Notes: generated by a model not told the origin, from the letters alone. A DNA stretch of 64,000 nucleotides from Isoetes taiwanensis (GCA_021234155.1 JAJEKV010000028.1:2502567-2566566), one strand, 5' to 3'. Numbered from the stretch's first letter, positions 9,458 through 20,625 are shown. Numbers and translations are program-made.

Positions 9458-9981
9458 GACAACGTACAATCACACTAACACCCCTGCACTTGAAGGTACC
9501 TTCAATGTCAGAATCCATGTTGTTATTACTTTCTCAGTAAAGGTGAGCATAATTCCTTGCAATGGAGTGGTAGTATTCATGTTAGACCAGATGTTGGTCC
9601 TATGTGTGATGCGCATGGCTCAGTCACTTGTGCATACCGCAAAGAACAGCCACATTGTATATCATTATGCGATGCTATAATATACTATTGTCTGCCAAAG
9701 TGTACCACGGATACAAGACTTGTCATACACACAAGTGCCCATTCCCATCCAATCAGACGAGCACAATCAAGACTAGAAATCAAGAAACTTAAGAATGTAG
9801 TTGATAGCACCTCAACTTCAGTTCGTTTTATGGGACCAAGGCAACTGCAAAATGAGATTGCCATGGACAAAATATGCAAAAGCATGTTAATGGAGGTTGA
9901 TGTGGAAGAAGTGGACAAAACGACTACTGAACAAGTAGATTTTCTCTTAATGCAACTAGAACCATTGTGCAATCAGAGAAG
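9458..9981 (+). CDS. MULE transposase, Cys/His-rich zinc-binding-like block
   Basis: The main open frame is 9557-9981, in the frame reading GEHNSLQWSGSIHVRP, with a one-base shift from the upstream frame near 9535. Residues of the type C...C...HC...C occur in PMCDAHGSVTCAYR and PHCISLCDAIIYYCLPKC, followed by HTSAHSHPIRRAQSR. The spacing is reminiscent of the FLYWCH/WRKY-GCM1 fingers found at the N-terminus of MULE transposases. The exon ends at a GTAAGC donor (9982). Confidence 0.6.
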
Positions 9982-10052
9982 GTAAGCCTGACAAACAACT
10001 TAATTTTGCAGACTAACATTGTTTTAATCTAATAAGTTGTTATGTTCTGCAG

Positions 10053-10364
10053 ACTTAGGAAGTGGATTGACGATACAAGGAAGAGAAATAGACAATCCCA
10101 GGATGAGATAAGTGGACTGTTGTACTTGAAAAGGAAGTGCCGCTATGAATTCTTACATGGCTCTAAGTTTCCAGACCAACTACACAATGCCTCAATTGAG
10201 AGATGTTATGTTTTTAAGATGTCCACAGTTGGAGCTGGTTCAGGAGTTGACTTAGTGAACCATATGCGCCCTTCAGGAGATTTGGCAAAATCTTGGGTTC
10301 ATTTCGACCACGTGAAGCGGATAAATGGATGGACTACAATGGCCTGTCATGTTTATGATCCCAT
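10053..10364 (+). CDS. MULE transposase exon with the first catalytic Asp region
   Basis: Flanked by the acceptor TTCTGCAG (to 10052) and the donor GTAAGT (from 10365). It begins LRKWIDDTRKRNRQ and ends WVHFDHVKRINGWTTMACHVYD. The DH in this block sits where the first catalytic Asp of MULE DDE domains is expected, followed by a hydrophobic strand. The codon is split across the next intron and restores a Met. Confidence 0.65.
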
Positions 10365-10423
10365 GTAAGTATTTTTTTACTGCTTTTACTTATTTGCTTT
10401 CTTCTCATGTTTGTTCATAATAG

Positions 10424-11312
10424 GATACGAGGTTTGCAAACTATTGCCACATGTGAGATGAAAACAGAGGATGTGTCATCTCAAAAGAAATTTTGGAGAA
10501 AGTTAAACAAGGTATTGCAGTCCAAAGGCTTTCCTCCAGTCCAATTTCATAGATTCATGGTTGACGAGGCCCAAGCTAATTGGAATGCCATTCGAGATAT
10601 CTTTTTTGAAGGTAAGACATACCCTGAGAAAGAAAGATCTTGTGTTTTTCACTTTGAACAATGCTTGCAAAGGCAGACCAAGAAGCAATTGAGCCCTGAG
10701 AATAGGCAAGTGTTCTTAAATCAATGTAGATTATGGAGACTTTGCTCGAGCCAAGAGGAAGCAGAAGCCATATATCAAAGCATCCTAGAGTGGCTCTCAG
10801 TTGTGGCATCAAGTTCTGATGTCATGGCATTGTCTTCATGGTCGGCATGGTGGCATCAAAGAGCCAGTAGGTGGGGGAACTTCATGAAAGCCCAGAGCAA
10901 TATAGATATTGCAATGCATATGCCTGATACAAATCTCTCTGAATCCAGACATGGAAGCTGGTTGGCTGCCACTGGCTATAGAAGGAACCTCTCTTTATAC
11001 GATGCTACTCTATTTGATCTTACAGAGGCTATCTTGCAAAGTACGAGATACAAATCATATTTGGAGCGCAATTACGTAGGAACGGGCCCAGGACTTTCTA
11101 CACTGTTTTCAAGGCTACAGGGTAGACTTAATAGTGGTATTAAGCCTTCTGAGATGTGCTCCGCTATCAACAAGGAAGTATTCAGACATGGTGTTTTCTT
11201 GCATAACACAGGAACAAGAGGAAATGATCAAACAATATTGAAGAGAAAAAACTTAGATGAAACTAGCATGGAACACATCGACCAGACAAGGAAGCAAGAA
11301 ACATACCAAGAG
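10424..11312 (+). CDS. MULE transposase DDE core exon
   Basis: It starts after the acceptor CATAATAG with IRGLQTIATCEM. The block QFHRFMVDEAQANWNAIRD supplies the second Asp. RSCVFHFEQCL contains the CxxH typical of MULEs. A helical insertion follows with many Trp (SSWSAWWHQRASRWGNF), then NLSESRHGSWLAATGY, where the Glu is a candidate third catalytic residue. The C-terminal 15 or so residues are probably out of frame, because a continuous reading (IPRVAKDDPVVRN) continues in another frame from about 11297. Confidence 0.7.
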
Positions 11313-11456
11313 TAGCTAAAGATGATCCTGTGGTAAGAAATTTGTTTAACAGTAGAGATATTCTTGTGAGAGAAAAAGAAGTTGCCAATACAAACTGGGC
11401 AATTCGAAGAACTACAGCAGGTAGCAAGATCAGATGCCAAGGGAGAGTGAGTATCA

Positions 11457-12155
11457 ATGGAAAAAAAATGTGATAAACTTATCAATAAAAGTTTATCTAT
11501 CGTAGCCCCTTCTTTCTATGGAATCAGGTCATACATGGGTGGCAGTTGTGAACAAGTCTTTTGGTTTTGTGGAGATAACTTGAAATGCACATGGTATGCA
11601 CATGCTAGCATACTTGAGGTGCCTCAGAGACCCATTTTATGGCCAGTTGCAGTGGGCACGAACCTCAAACAAGATGACCTTAATATTCTTCAAAATGGTG
11701 GCTACAACTTGGAGGGTTTATACAGGACTAGTGTTGAACCAGCTCATGCATGTGAAGCAGCGATACTGCAACTAGGGCCACCATTGCGACGAGATGGTAA
11801 AAGAGTTAAGAGAAGGTCAAAACTGAGTAGGCAATGCGAAGTGAACCTAGAGAGGAGCAAAGATATGGGTGATGTAAGAATGAGCATGAATGTGGTAGAT
11901 GCCAAAAAGCATGTTGATTTCCATTTGGATGGGAGAAGAACATATACACAGTTAGCATCAAGAACGAGCCTGCTTGCACTTGTCCTGACTTCCAAGGCAA
12001 AGCATTGAAGAACAACTATACACCTTGCAAACATATATTCTATGTCCTTACTAAGATATTTGGGAGAGATCCAGTGGTTGACTTGACTTTGATCCCGCCT
12101 ATTCTACCTGATGCTATTCTGGACAAACTTCTGAGTAGTACTTGCATTATAATAA
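11457..12155 (+). CDS. MULE transposase C-terminal region with SWIM zinc finger
   Basis: One frame runs 11457-11940 and carries an acidic/Lys mix (GKRVKRRSKLSRQCEVN). A one-base shift near 11940 leads to the frame YTVSIKNEPACTCPDFQG followed by YTPCKHIFYVLTKIFG. This is the SWIM signature CxC...CxH (C, C near 11979-11986; C, H near 12029-12037), a zinc finger common in plant MULE transposases. It ends near 12155 after a hydrophobic tail. A run of eight A near 11461-11468 marks another frame change at the 5' side. Confidence 0.65.
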
Positions 12156-12298
12156 ATGTTTTTTTTAGTTTACAAATTATCTTCTATATTTGGTTGTACT
12201 TTTGAGAGCACATGACTTGTGCCTCTTCTATGAATCAATATTCTTGTTTTGTGTCCAATATGAGCAATAGATTTGGTTGCTTGACTCCCATATTTTGG

Positions 12299-12580
12299 AT
12301 AGCACATAAATATATGGATGTGTTTCATAGGCATAAATTGGCACACATATTATAGAGATTCTGACATGACCAAGATAGTGGTTGCAGCACTAAAATATCA
12401 GGGAATAATTTCTATTCTTAAAGGATAGCTTGTCTTCTATTTTTGAAAAGCACATAAATATGGGGCCTGGTTTCAGTTGCCTAAGTTGGCATACATATTG
12501 AGGAGACTTTGCGGCGCTGCCCAGATAGTGATTGCAACACTAACAATAAAGGGGAATAATTTTTATTCTTAGATTAAGGC
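12299..12580. repeat. Two diverged copies of a roughly 130-bp unit
   Basis: 12299-12425 and 12452-12580 align along their length. Shared landmarks are AGCACATAAATAT at the start, AGATAGTG(G/A)TTGCA in the middle and GGGAATAATTT(C/T)TATTCTTA at the end. They lie just past the transposase 3' end, so could be subterminal repeats of the element. Confidence 0.8.
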
Positions 12581-13610
12581 CTGCTGGCTTCTTATAGGAC
12601 ATAATGATACAGTTAGTGAATTCTGGACACAAGCTAAACCTTAGTTTTTAGTTCATATTGCACTCCGTGTTTGAGAGCAAAGAAATGCATAGATTTCTAC
12701 TCTATTCCAACTAATGATTTTCATTTGATGTTTGCTGTTTTAATATGCTTTTACTAATCAAGAGCAAGGGGTACAATGGGTGAAGGGCGAAGAGCCCAGA
12801 ATTACTCTAATTACCTTTTGGCCCTTGTATCTTTACCGAGTCTATCGCTAATGTGTACTTGTTTGGCTGCAGGTACGTGGTATTCTGCTCCCATTGTGCT
12901 TCCTTTGCTGTTATGGTGTGTTTTAGCAAAAACGACTGCATGTATCAAATAAAAGGACTTAACGAAATGGATTCCACATTCAAGACTGTTGTCTTACACA
13001 AGTGGTGTACTTTATGACTACAAGATGCTTTGCAAGAAGTTGCAATTCTGATTATCTTTTACTATCATAAAAGTTTGAAAATAAACTATGTTCTAGGTAT
13101 ACAAAGCAATTTTTTGCTATTCTGTATGATAATATTACAGACCATATAATTGTCTGGAGATCTCAAAAAACATGTACTTTTGGCTTCAAAATTACGTCTA
13201 CTTTTGTAGCATTTTCTCAGCCTAGAAGAGAGAGCTAAAGTAATGATTTATACATTACCTATATCACATTGTATCTTGCTGAAACAGAAATATGAGATAA
13301 TGATACAAGGCTTTTAGCACATGTGAACATATGTGAATGTATATGGGTTTTCCAGAAAAGCACCATAACAGGGTTTTGCAGACTCATATGGAATACAAAA
13401 AATAGTTTATGAAGCATGTTCTTAAATAAGTTCCTGTCATTGCCCTTTACTCTAATATGGGAAATGTGATTGATATCGGGTTATGAACACCCATAATGCA
13501 GATAATAATGCAGATAACTGGTAAAAGTTGTACCTTGAGATGGAGAAAAATACAAAATCTAAGTTAAACTGGTCCATGGATAAAAGTAAAAAATCCAGAT
13601 GGCTTTCATG

Positions 13611-13682
13611 CAAATTGGCATGTAATGTAGCATGATGCCATGCTGGCAAATTGGCATGTAATGTAGCATGATGGCATGCAGA
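13611..13682. repeat. 36-bp tandem duplication
   Basis: Two near-identical units starting GCAAATTGGCATGTAATG and ending near ATGCTG/ATGCAG. No function evident. Confidence 0.85.
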
Positions 13683-13741
13683 CTACAGGCTAGGCTTTTG
13701 GATAAATAAACATGCAAACAAGGTTTTCCTTTGGAAAATAA

Positions 13742-13905
13742 ATGACACTCTAAGACTAAAGTCAAATGACTTTTTGACCATAGTAGGATGTCCCATCTAT
13801 GACTAGCTCAGTCATTGTATGGAATGATAAGGCTACTGAGGGATTGACTGATGTAGCTAGAACTGCTAGTAGGGTTGTTGCCTGAACTAGTTGTCTCCGG
13901 TTTTT
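13742..13905 (+). repeat. Dispersed repeat, copy 1 (second copy at 26137-26282)
   Basis: Shares a long stretch with 26137-26282, including GTATGGAATGATAAGG, GGATTGACTGATGTAGCT and AACTGCTAGTAGGGTTGTTG. This copy runs into a T tract of about 25 bases at 13902-13924, while the other runs into a T-rich stretch. I do not recognise the element type. Confidence 0.8.
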
Positions 13906-14505
13906 TTTTTTTTTTTTTTTTTTGGTAGTGCATTATCTTTTCCATTTCGCCTAACCTCCAAAATTGCTTTACAGAGCCGTGGTATTTGCCGACATTGAGT
14001 ATCATGGCTCATTCTTTTCTTTTTCAAAATATACAGTATTGTAGCAAAGCTCAAAATATACAGTATTGTAGGAACAACGTACAAACCATAGGCGCTAAAG
14101 AAGTTAGAATAGAGCATTTTCAAGCAAAATGGAGGTGCTAAATTCTTTCCTGAATCCTTCGCATGTTTGTTTCAGTGTAAGACCACAGCTAAATTGTGAT
14201 CCAAGTAAGCTTTAGAACCACCATAAATTTATTTGCCAACCTATGTATTGCTATTCATTAGACTTTAAAATGTGATCCAAACCTCAGTTGGGACAATTCA
14301 GATGAAATATAGTTTCTTCAGGAAAACACCTAGGGAGGTTGAATTCATTCCAACTTCTTCACTTGCAGTAGTATGTACCTATTGTTAACTTATGTTTTTA
14401 CGTCTCAGGGGGGAGATCCGTGTTATCAAACCATGTTTACTAGTTCAACATCATTGTTTGCATCCAGCTTTGTTACATATACAGGTTTTGACATATACAT
14501 GTTAT

Positions 14506-14595
14506 GCTAAGCTTTTTACATATGTTGAGCTAGACAAGGCCACAGACAAATTTAGATCTTATAATGTGATTGGAGAAGGCGGCTTTGGACCATGA
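14506..14595 (+). pseudogene. Receptor-like kinase fragment
   Basis: It encodes KLFTYVELDKATDKF, then YNVIGEGGFGP. This is the start of a plant receptor-like serine/threonine kinase domain, with the F-x-EL-x-x-AT-x-x-F lead-in and the GxGxFG glycine loop that binds ATP. Coding stops immediately after the loop at a TGA with no donor site, and no lysine, catalytic or activation-loop segment follows. It is a single-exon scrap, probably carried here by a mobile element. Confidence 0.75.
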
Positions 14596-15480
14596 TTGAG
14601 CATCTCGCCTTTTTTTCTAAATATGTTTTAGCAATATTTTCATTGGTTTTTGTTAACTCTTCAGACAAGATGAAGCATTGATTTGGCTCTGATTGTTTGC
14701 CCAGCATGTATTTGTAGGATTTTATTGCACATTGCAGGTTGTGGATCATCCAATAATAAATACCTTTTGAAAAAAACTTAATTAATCGCAAAATTAATTA
14801 CACATTTTTCAAAATGACATAGCTTTAGAACCTCACAAAACCATAAGTTTATTTGTAGAACAACCTATATGTTGTTGCTCATTATCTTTTTATGAACGTG
14901 ATCTAAACCTCAGCTTTGTTGAGTCCTCGGCACTTGCACCTCCGGAGTTTCCGATTAACCTTCAATTTATCAAGCTAATGAGGCCTGAGGGCCTAATTGG
15001 CTTGATAAATTCATATCATATCATATATGTATTTCATCTATCAATATTTTATTGGAGTCATATTTTACGTTCTCTGTGTAGCATCTTTTTAGTTATGCAG
15101 ACATAAAACTGTGCAACATGCTGCTCTTTACATGAAGCTGAATTGCAACATGTTGCTCTTTGGCCCCTTCCATATGACGAAGATGACGCATATGAAGGTG
15201 ACTTGCTGCACATATCAACTTGGTGTGTGGCGATTGGTGATATTGCAGTCATTAGTCTAGTAGAACATCTCTACGTTTCAAAAATGTTGTACCTCTCTTA
15301 GTTCGGTCCTTTGTCTGGATTAAAAAAAAAAGCAGATGCGTTCATTGGGAGGTCTTGAGGAAGTTTGCATGTCTCCATTTAAGAGTTATTGTGGTATGAA
15401 GTTTCATTCTCATGCGATGGCACACAAAAGTGGGATTTACATATTATGGATTTTTATAGGGTACATAATGGGACTTCTAT
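14596..15480. other. Intergenic, no gene
   Basis: AT-rich sequence with no recognised coding region. It contains an inverted pair near 14965-15010 (ATCAAGCTAATGAGGCC and GGCCTAATTGGCTTGAT). Confidence 0.55.
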
Positions 15481-16183
15481 TACTTGGCAATGTGCGTCCA
15501 GGTCAGGACAAAGAAAGATCGCGAGGCACTTAAACTGTACCTGGATGCTACTTTCCTTCGCAAGCTCTGGGATGCAGAGGCTCTGACGCACGTTAAGCTG
15601 GCACACTATCAGCAGCAAGTCAATCCTAGGCTCACAAGAGGCCCACACCAGTACTTGTACACCCAGCTGCCCATGAAGAAGCGCAGATTTATAGCCTCCA
15701 TTCGCACGGGTGCACATCGCCTCCGCATTGAAACAGGGCGTTGGGCTCGGGAAGCACGAGAGCAAAGGCTTTGCCAGTGTTGCCACCAGGGCGCGATTGA
15801 GGATGAATGTCATACCCTCCAGATCTGCCCGGCATTTGCCCATATCCGAGAGAGGTATGTTCGACTACTAGTGCCTGGCCAGCCATTGCATCAGTTATTG
15901 ACTACGGCGTCAGTGGGTTTGTTGGGGTCATACCTCCAGGAGGTTATGGATGCACGGACTCGTTTGTGTCCTACGGGACGGTCTTGAACTGTCCTCTGCA
16001 ATTGTACAGTCTGCCAGCATGCTTATTACTGCTAAGGTTTTTCCCTCGAAAACCCTTCGGGGCGGGGGGGTTTTTTAATCCTGTCAGTAATACGCTTGCT
16101 GCTCTCTTTTTGTTTGGGTCCCATAGGCCAGTTGGTCTCCGTGGATGCTAAAAACCTATTCTATTCTATTCTATTCTATTCTT
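15481..16183 (+). mobile_element. 5'-truncated microsatellite-tailed LINE, copy c
   Basis: An intact C-terminal coding stretch (15484-15987) carries RRFIASIRTGAHRLRIETGRW and the knuckle CQCCHQGAIEDECHTLQICP, then a tail matching copy d (QPLHQLL, GSYLQEVMD). The 3' UTR forms nested stems: TATTACTG 16024-16031 with CAGTAATA 16085-16092, a CCC-TTCG-GGG tetraloop hairpin at 16053-16062 and a terminal hairpin around GGCC-agtt-GGTC at 16118-16145. The tail is (CTATT)n at 16156-16183. A short direct repeat TTCTAT at each edge is a weak target-duplication candidate. Confidence 0.85.
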
Positions 16184-17511
16184 CTATATAGGTTTGTGCA
16201 GAATTGAATAGGGATACTTGGCTTAATGTCTGAAGCATTTTCCAGAGCTGAAATGATAAATAGAATGAGAAGTAGACCATCAAATGGAAGATGAAACATG
16301 TCCATGCGATATCACGACAGTCTTAACAACTTCTCTCCTATTCTTTTGTATGCTTGCACATTAGCAAGCATGTGGGTACTCTAGGGTAGAAAATCTGAAC
16401 ATAGGGCAACAGGGAGTAAATCATGCATCTGGAGTTTTGCATGGCCTTTTAAGAAATAATTCGTATTTTTGCCATAGCAGGAATAAGGAAACATCAAAAC
16501 CTCATTCTAGTTGTCTTGAAATAAGCTCTTTATTCTTTGTTACTTAGGTTAGATTTTAATTTGGTTCCTTTTTGTATGTACAGAGGGTTCGATTGCAGAT
16601 ATGTGGCAATAGCAGATGTTGTAGCTTTTGCTCTAGTGGCGTGCATAGTTGAGTTTTTAGAAATAATGTGCTTTTATTAGCTCAAGAGTTTAGAACCTGT
16701 ACCTTTGAAGAGTTCAGAAACTTGTACCTCTGTATTAGCTTGTTGAAATATTAGATTTGCTTTCTTACGATAACAAATTCTCAAAAGTAAAATCAAGTTA
16801 AGGGCTTATGTCAAGTCAGTTGTGCAGTAGCTTCACAATCCTTGAGTCTGGAGCAGCAGGTCTAAATATTAGAAGCATAGCATCTGTGTGCTATTTTGTA
16901 GCATAGTAATTAGTTTACATAACTAGCTACGGAGATATGATTTTGAAACCTTAGATTTTGGTTTGCTTTGTTGTAAAAGTCAAGTTCTTATATGAATTTG
17001 TTATTTATTATGTACATGAACATGAACATGAACATGAACATGAACATGAACATGAACATGAACATGAACATGAATATGTAGACTAAGAGAAAGTTTAACA
17101 TCAATAAACAAATGGGGTTTATGCTTGTTTTATTGTTTTTCTTATGTCTTATTTGCCAAAAAAACAATGTGTATCCTTTGTTTTAAAGTTTTTAACATCA
17201 TAATCTAAAATTATTTAGTCCAATATCACTTTTTTTTGCTATTTAATCAGGAATAGTGGCCCTTGAAGATGTATTTCAACTGGGTTGTGACTTATCTGCA
17301 TGAAATTAAAAGCTTGAATTTTAACAAACTAGGTCGGTAAGTCAGCCAAAATTCCCACCCAGGTCGGCCTTCTCCCACCTAGGTCGGCAGGTCAGCTAGA
17401 TCGATAGGTCGGCCCAACTGTGGTTGTCCATCAAAGGACGTAGCATCTAGGTTTTTGGATTTATGATCTGTGTGAGCCTGTGCAGAGTTATTCTTTCGCT
17501 TATATCTTCAC
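16184..17511. other. Intergenic, no gene, one microsatellite
   Basis: No recognised coding sequence. The hexamer microsatellite at 17014-17074 and a short CCACCTAGGTCGGC-type repeat near 17330-17410 are the only structures seen. Confidence 0.6.
17014..17074. repeat. (ACATGA)n hexamer microsatellite
   Basis: About ten tandem copies of ACATGA with one change near the right end. Confidence 0.95.
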
Positions 17512-18133
17512 CACACAAACCATTAACATCCAACATATAAAAATTAAATCCCCCAACACATAACAACCATTGACATTAACAACCAACACATAACTACCAT
17601 TGACATTAATTAACATAACCATTGGGTCCAACACATTTAAATTAAAATCCCCCTTAAACCCCCTTTGGTTTGGGTGCATATTCACACGGGGGGTGACTCC
17701 GGGCAACGAGAGCTGTTGGATAGGCATATTCACCCCTTATTCCTTAATCTATACCGTACGTAAAGTTCCTCGTTTGTGGGGTATGCAAGTACAAAATTTG
17801 CTATACTGTATAATAAGATTCACAAAATACTATAAGATTTCAAGCTTTAATACTATATGGTGTTGATTTCAGACGCGTGCAAAATACAATTATGAGGGCT
17901 CTCGCCCCCACGTCACCCCCGGTGTGAATATGCACCCAAACCAAAGGGGGTTTAAGGGGATTTTAATTTAAATGTGTTGGACCCCAATGGTTATGTTAAT
18001 TAATGTCAATGGTAGTTATGTGTTGGTTGTTAATGTCAATGGTTGTTATGTGTTGGGGATTTAATTTTTATATGTTGATGTTAATGGTTTGTGTTGCAAA
18101 AATTTGTTTGGCCTCTTCGGGGCCTTAGGGACG
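17512..18133. mobile_element. Fold-back (long inverted repeat) element, copy 1
   Basis: The arms 17512-17711 and 17893-18094 are nearly perfect inverted copies of about 200 bp around a 180-bp spacer. There is no coding sequence. The right end continues into a GC palindrome, GGCCTCTTCGGGGCC, that is missing on the left; copy 3 has the equivalent at its outer end. This fits a MITE-like non-autonomous DNA transposon. No target duplication could be fixed. Confidence 0.8.
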
Positions 18134-18718
18134 CCCCATTATTCTCGAAAGTCATAAAGTTTACAACACAAAGAAAACCCTCATTATTATGCTACATATT
18201 GTTACTTCCGCTACAACTATTTCTCTTTCACAATGACACCATTGTTTATCAATCCATATGATTTTGGATGCTCCATCTCTAGCTTAAAGGTAATGCATGA
18301 TTCACCTTACTTGTTCGATTAAAGTTCCAAACCTACAATATAAATGTATTCTTGTGGCCACCGTTTGACCGGATCTGCGTGACATGGAAAAGGGCGGAAT
18401 AATCCGCTGTTGTGTGCATAAGAATCCGTTTGTTGATTGAAGCTAAAGGTCGGCTGCTATGAACAATCCTAAGCGCCGTAAATATCCAAGAGTTGAAAGC
18501 AAACAGAGGGGCCTAAACTTGAATCAGAGTAAAATCATAGGAAGGAAACAAAAGGGGTTTTGCAAAGACTACATTGTAGAATCGTGAAACCAATACCTTG
18601 TAAAAAACATTATGCTAACTCAAGAAACATTAAAAACAAATACCTTTGTAAGTGTGAGCAAAAAATCCATCTCGTGGTAGTAAAATCCACTCCGGCAATA
18701 AGAATCCAAGAGGGCAAG

Positions 18719-18856
18719 TACACATGCACACACATGCACACATGCACATGCACTTGCACTTGCACATGCATATGAACATGCACATGCACACACATGCACA
18801 TGCATGTGCACATGCACACACATGCACATGCATGTGCACATGCACATGCACACACT
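18719..18856. repeat. CA-rich microsatellite (ACATGC / ACACATGC words)
   Basis: About 140 bp built from CACATG, CACACATG and TGCATGTG words. The open frames that cross it in several phases (His/Met/Cys-rich) are low-complexity artefacts. Confidence 0.95.
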
Positions 18857-18896
18857 TGCATAGTGTTCATGCACAAACACATGCAGAGAAAGACAA

Positions 18897-19065
18897 TAAC
18901 CCTCGGATTTTTCCAACCAACGAAAATCAACGGCCCATAAAGGGTGCACTCTAGAAATACTATTTTGTACACCTCAACGAATACAACAACGAAATCATAG
19001 AAAAACCATATGAAAAAGCGTATAAAAATCTAAAAGTAACCCCCTGTTATTATGCTACATATTAT
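18897..19065 (-). repeat. Dispersed repeat D, copy 1
   Basis: Shares GTGCACTCTAGA, ACGAAATCATAG and TTATTATGCTACATATTA with copies at 20815-20962 (same orientation) and 23331-23490 (opposite). No coding potential. Orientation is arbitrary: copy 3 is called plus. Confidence 0.75.
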
Positions 19066-19643
19066 TATGACCACAAAGACGAGCTGAGCTGACACACATG
19101 ATATTGCATTAAGAAGCTAGTTTTCTTCCACTATAAATGATTTCTTTTGTATGTCGTATATTTCAACACAACAACTGTTGGGAATTCAGCTTATAAGTCA
19201 TATGCATTGTCTACCTATGAGAAGAAGTGGCAGTAGGTTAGACCAATTTGCACATTAAGTTATCTGCACATGTTATCGAAGATAGGTTACCTATGAGAAG
19301 CAGTGGCAGTAGGTCAACTTATAGGTTATGATATAACCTAAGAAAGTATGAAGGCAAGGTTAAATGGAAAGTGAGTTCAATGGTCAAAAAGTAGGTCTGC
19401 GGGCTGCTATTACCCGGACCTCGCCACGCGCGCTAGGGAACCCCAGGTACCCCCAAATCCAGATTTAGGGTTTCGCCCGGCCCCGTGGGATATTGATCGA
19501 AAAGATTGAAAGCCGAGATTGAAAGATAATCCAATCCCATAACTGCGGATTGAGGAGTATAAGTCCGAGTAATATGCAGGCAAGGAACATATGATCGAAT
19601 GGAGCCTTAGGTGCCGAAGCGAATCGAGCTTTAAGTGCCGAAG

Positions 19644-19985
19644 TGTATAATAAGATTCGCAAAATACTATAAGATTTCAAGCGGAATACTATATGGTGTT
19701 GATTTTGTACGTGCAAAATACAATTATGAGGGCTCTCGCTGCCCTACGTCACCCCCCGTGTGAATATGCACCCAAACCAAAGGGGGTTTAAAGGGGGATT
19801 TTAATTTAAATGTGTTGGACCCAATGGTTGTGTTAATTAATGTCAATGGTAGTTATGTGTTGGTTGTTAATGTCAATGGTTGTTATGTGTTGTTGTTATG
19901 TGTTGGGGGATTTAATTTTTATATGTTGGATGTTAATAGTTTGTGTTGCAAAAAAATTTTTTTGGCCCCTTCAGGGCATTAGGGA
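19644..19985. mobile_element. Fold-back element, copy 2 (right half only)
   Basis: Matches the spacer and right arm of copy 1, from TATAATAAGATTC through GGGTTTAAAGGGGGA to the terminal GGCCCCTTCAGGGC. The left arm is absent. An extra TTGTTATGTG unit is inserted in the arm. Confidence 0.8.
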
Positions 19986-20625
19986 CGTCCCCTTCCCCCC
20001 TCCCTCCTCCGTGTGACAAAAATTTTAGAATTCAAACCAGAAAAAACTAAAATTCATTTGAGGCTTTCATCATATGTAGCTTTTGAATTTCATCACAATA
20101 AAACAAATAGAACATAAGTAAAAGTTACCATAAAGATAGAGCATATTGATCCCATTATTCTGAAAGTCATAAAGTTTGCAACACCCATACACAAACATTT
20201 TTCAACTGGAATTTAACAGCAGCCTTTGGCCTCCATGGATTCTTGTGGTGAGAAACCAAAGTGGGAAACTTTTCTGCTTGATAGCACAAGGATCTAGAAG
20301 CCTTGGAATTTGCTTAATAACTGCCTAAAAATCTAAAAATGCATGGTAATTTTTTGCAAGCTTCATTCGGAATGAGCCATAAAACAATATCCAATAGCAC
20401 AATCCTGTATTAATCAGCCTACCAAACCCGGCCGAAAAATTGATGTTTTAACATAGATAACTTAATTAAACATATCCATATCATACACTATCAAAAAGAT
20501 CTCGGAGAGAGCTTTCCAACGCAATAAAAATCATCTCAAACAGAGCTCTGGATCAAAAGTTATGATAAGAAATGTGTTGCCAGCGGGGAAACTGCACTAC
20601 ATGCGCCCTTCAAGCCCTTCATGTG

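Larger units (their letters stand above)
7774..12155 (+). pseudogene. MULE-type transposase with SWIM zinc finger, intron-containing, LINE-interrupted
   Basis: Gene-level view. MULE transposases cut and paste DNA with a DDE RNase-H-fold domain, often with an N-terminal zinc-binding DNA-binding region and a C-terminal SWIM finger. Here exon 1 (7774-8345, resuming at 9458) and the next block are Cys/His-rich. The DDE core lies in 10053-11312, with a candidate first D in FDHVKR, second D in MVDEAQANWNAI, the family CxxH (CVFH) and a candidate E in NLSESRHGSW. The SWIM finger is near 11979-12037. Introns 9982-10052 and 10365-10423 have GT-AG ends. One-base frame changes near 9535, 11295, 11465 and 11940 and a LINE insertion at 8346-9450 indicate a dead copy, unless some shifts are sequencing errors. 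I could not identify terminal inverted repeats. Confidence 0.7.
12156..14505. other. Intergenic, AT-rich, no gene
   Basis: No coding region with recognisable features. It holds a diverged two-copy repeat (12299-12580), a 36-bp tandem duplication (13611-13682) and a dispersed repeat shared with 26137-26282. If the transposase belongs to a complete element, its right terminus should lie here or slightly upstream, but I see no convincing inverted repeat to the left side near 2.6-3.6 kb. Confidence 0.6.
18134..20625. other. Noncoding, repeat-rich
   Basis: No gene. Contains repeat D copy 1, the CA-rich microsatellite and fold-back copy 2. A duplicated phrase (AGAAG-AGTGGCAGTAGGT) lies near 19221 and 19296. 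Confidence 0.6.

Noticed and set aside
18560-18972. His/Met/Cys-rich open frames on both strands
   Set aside because: They are translations of a CA/TG microsatellite; the same composition appears in every phase.
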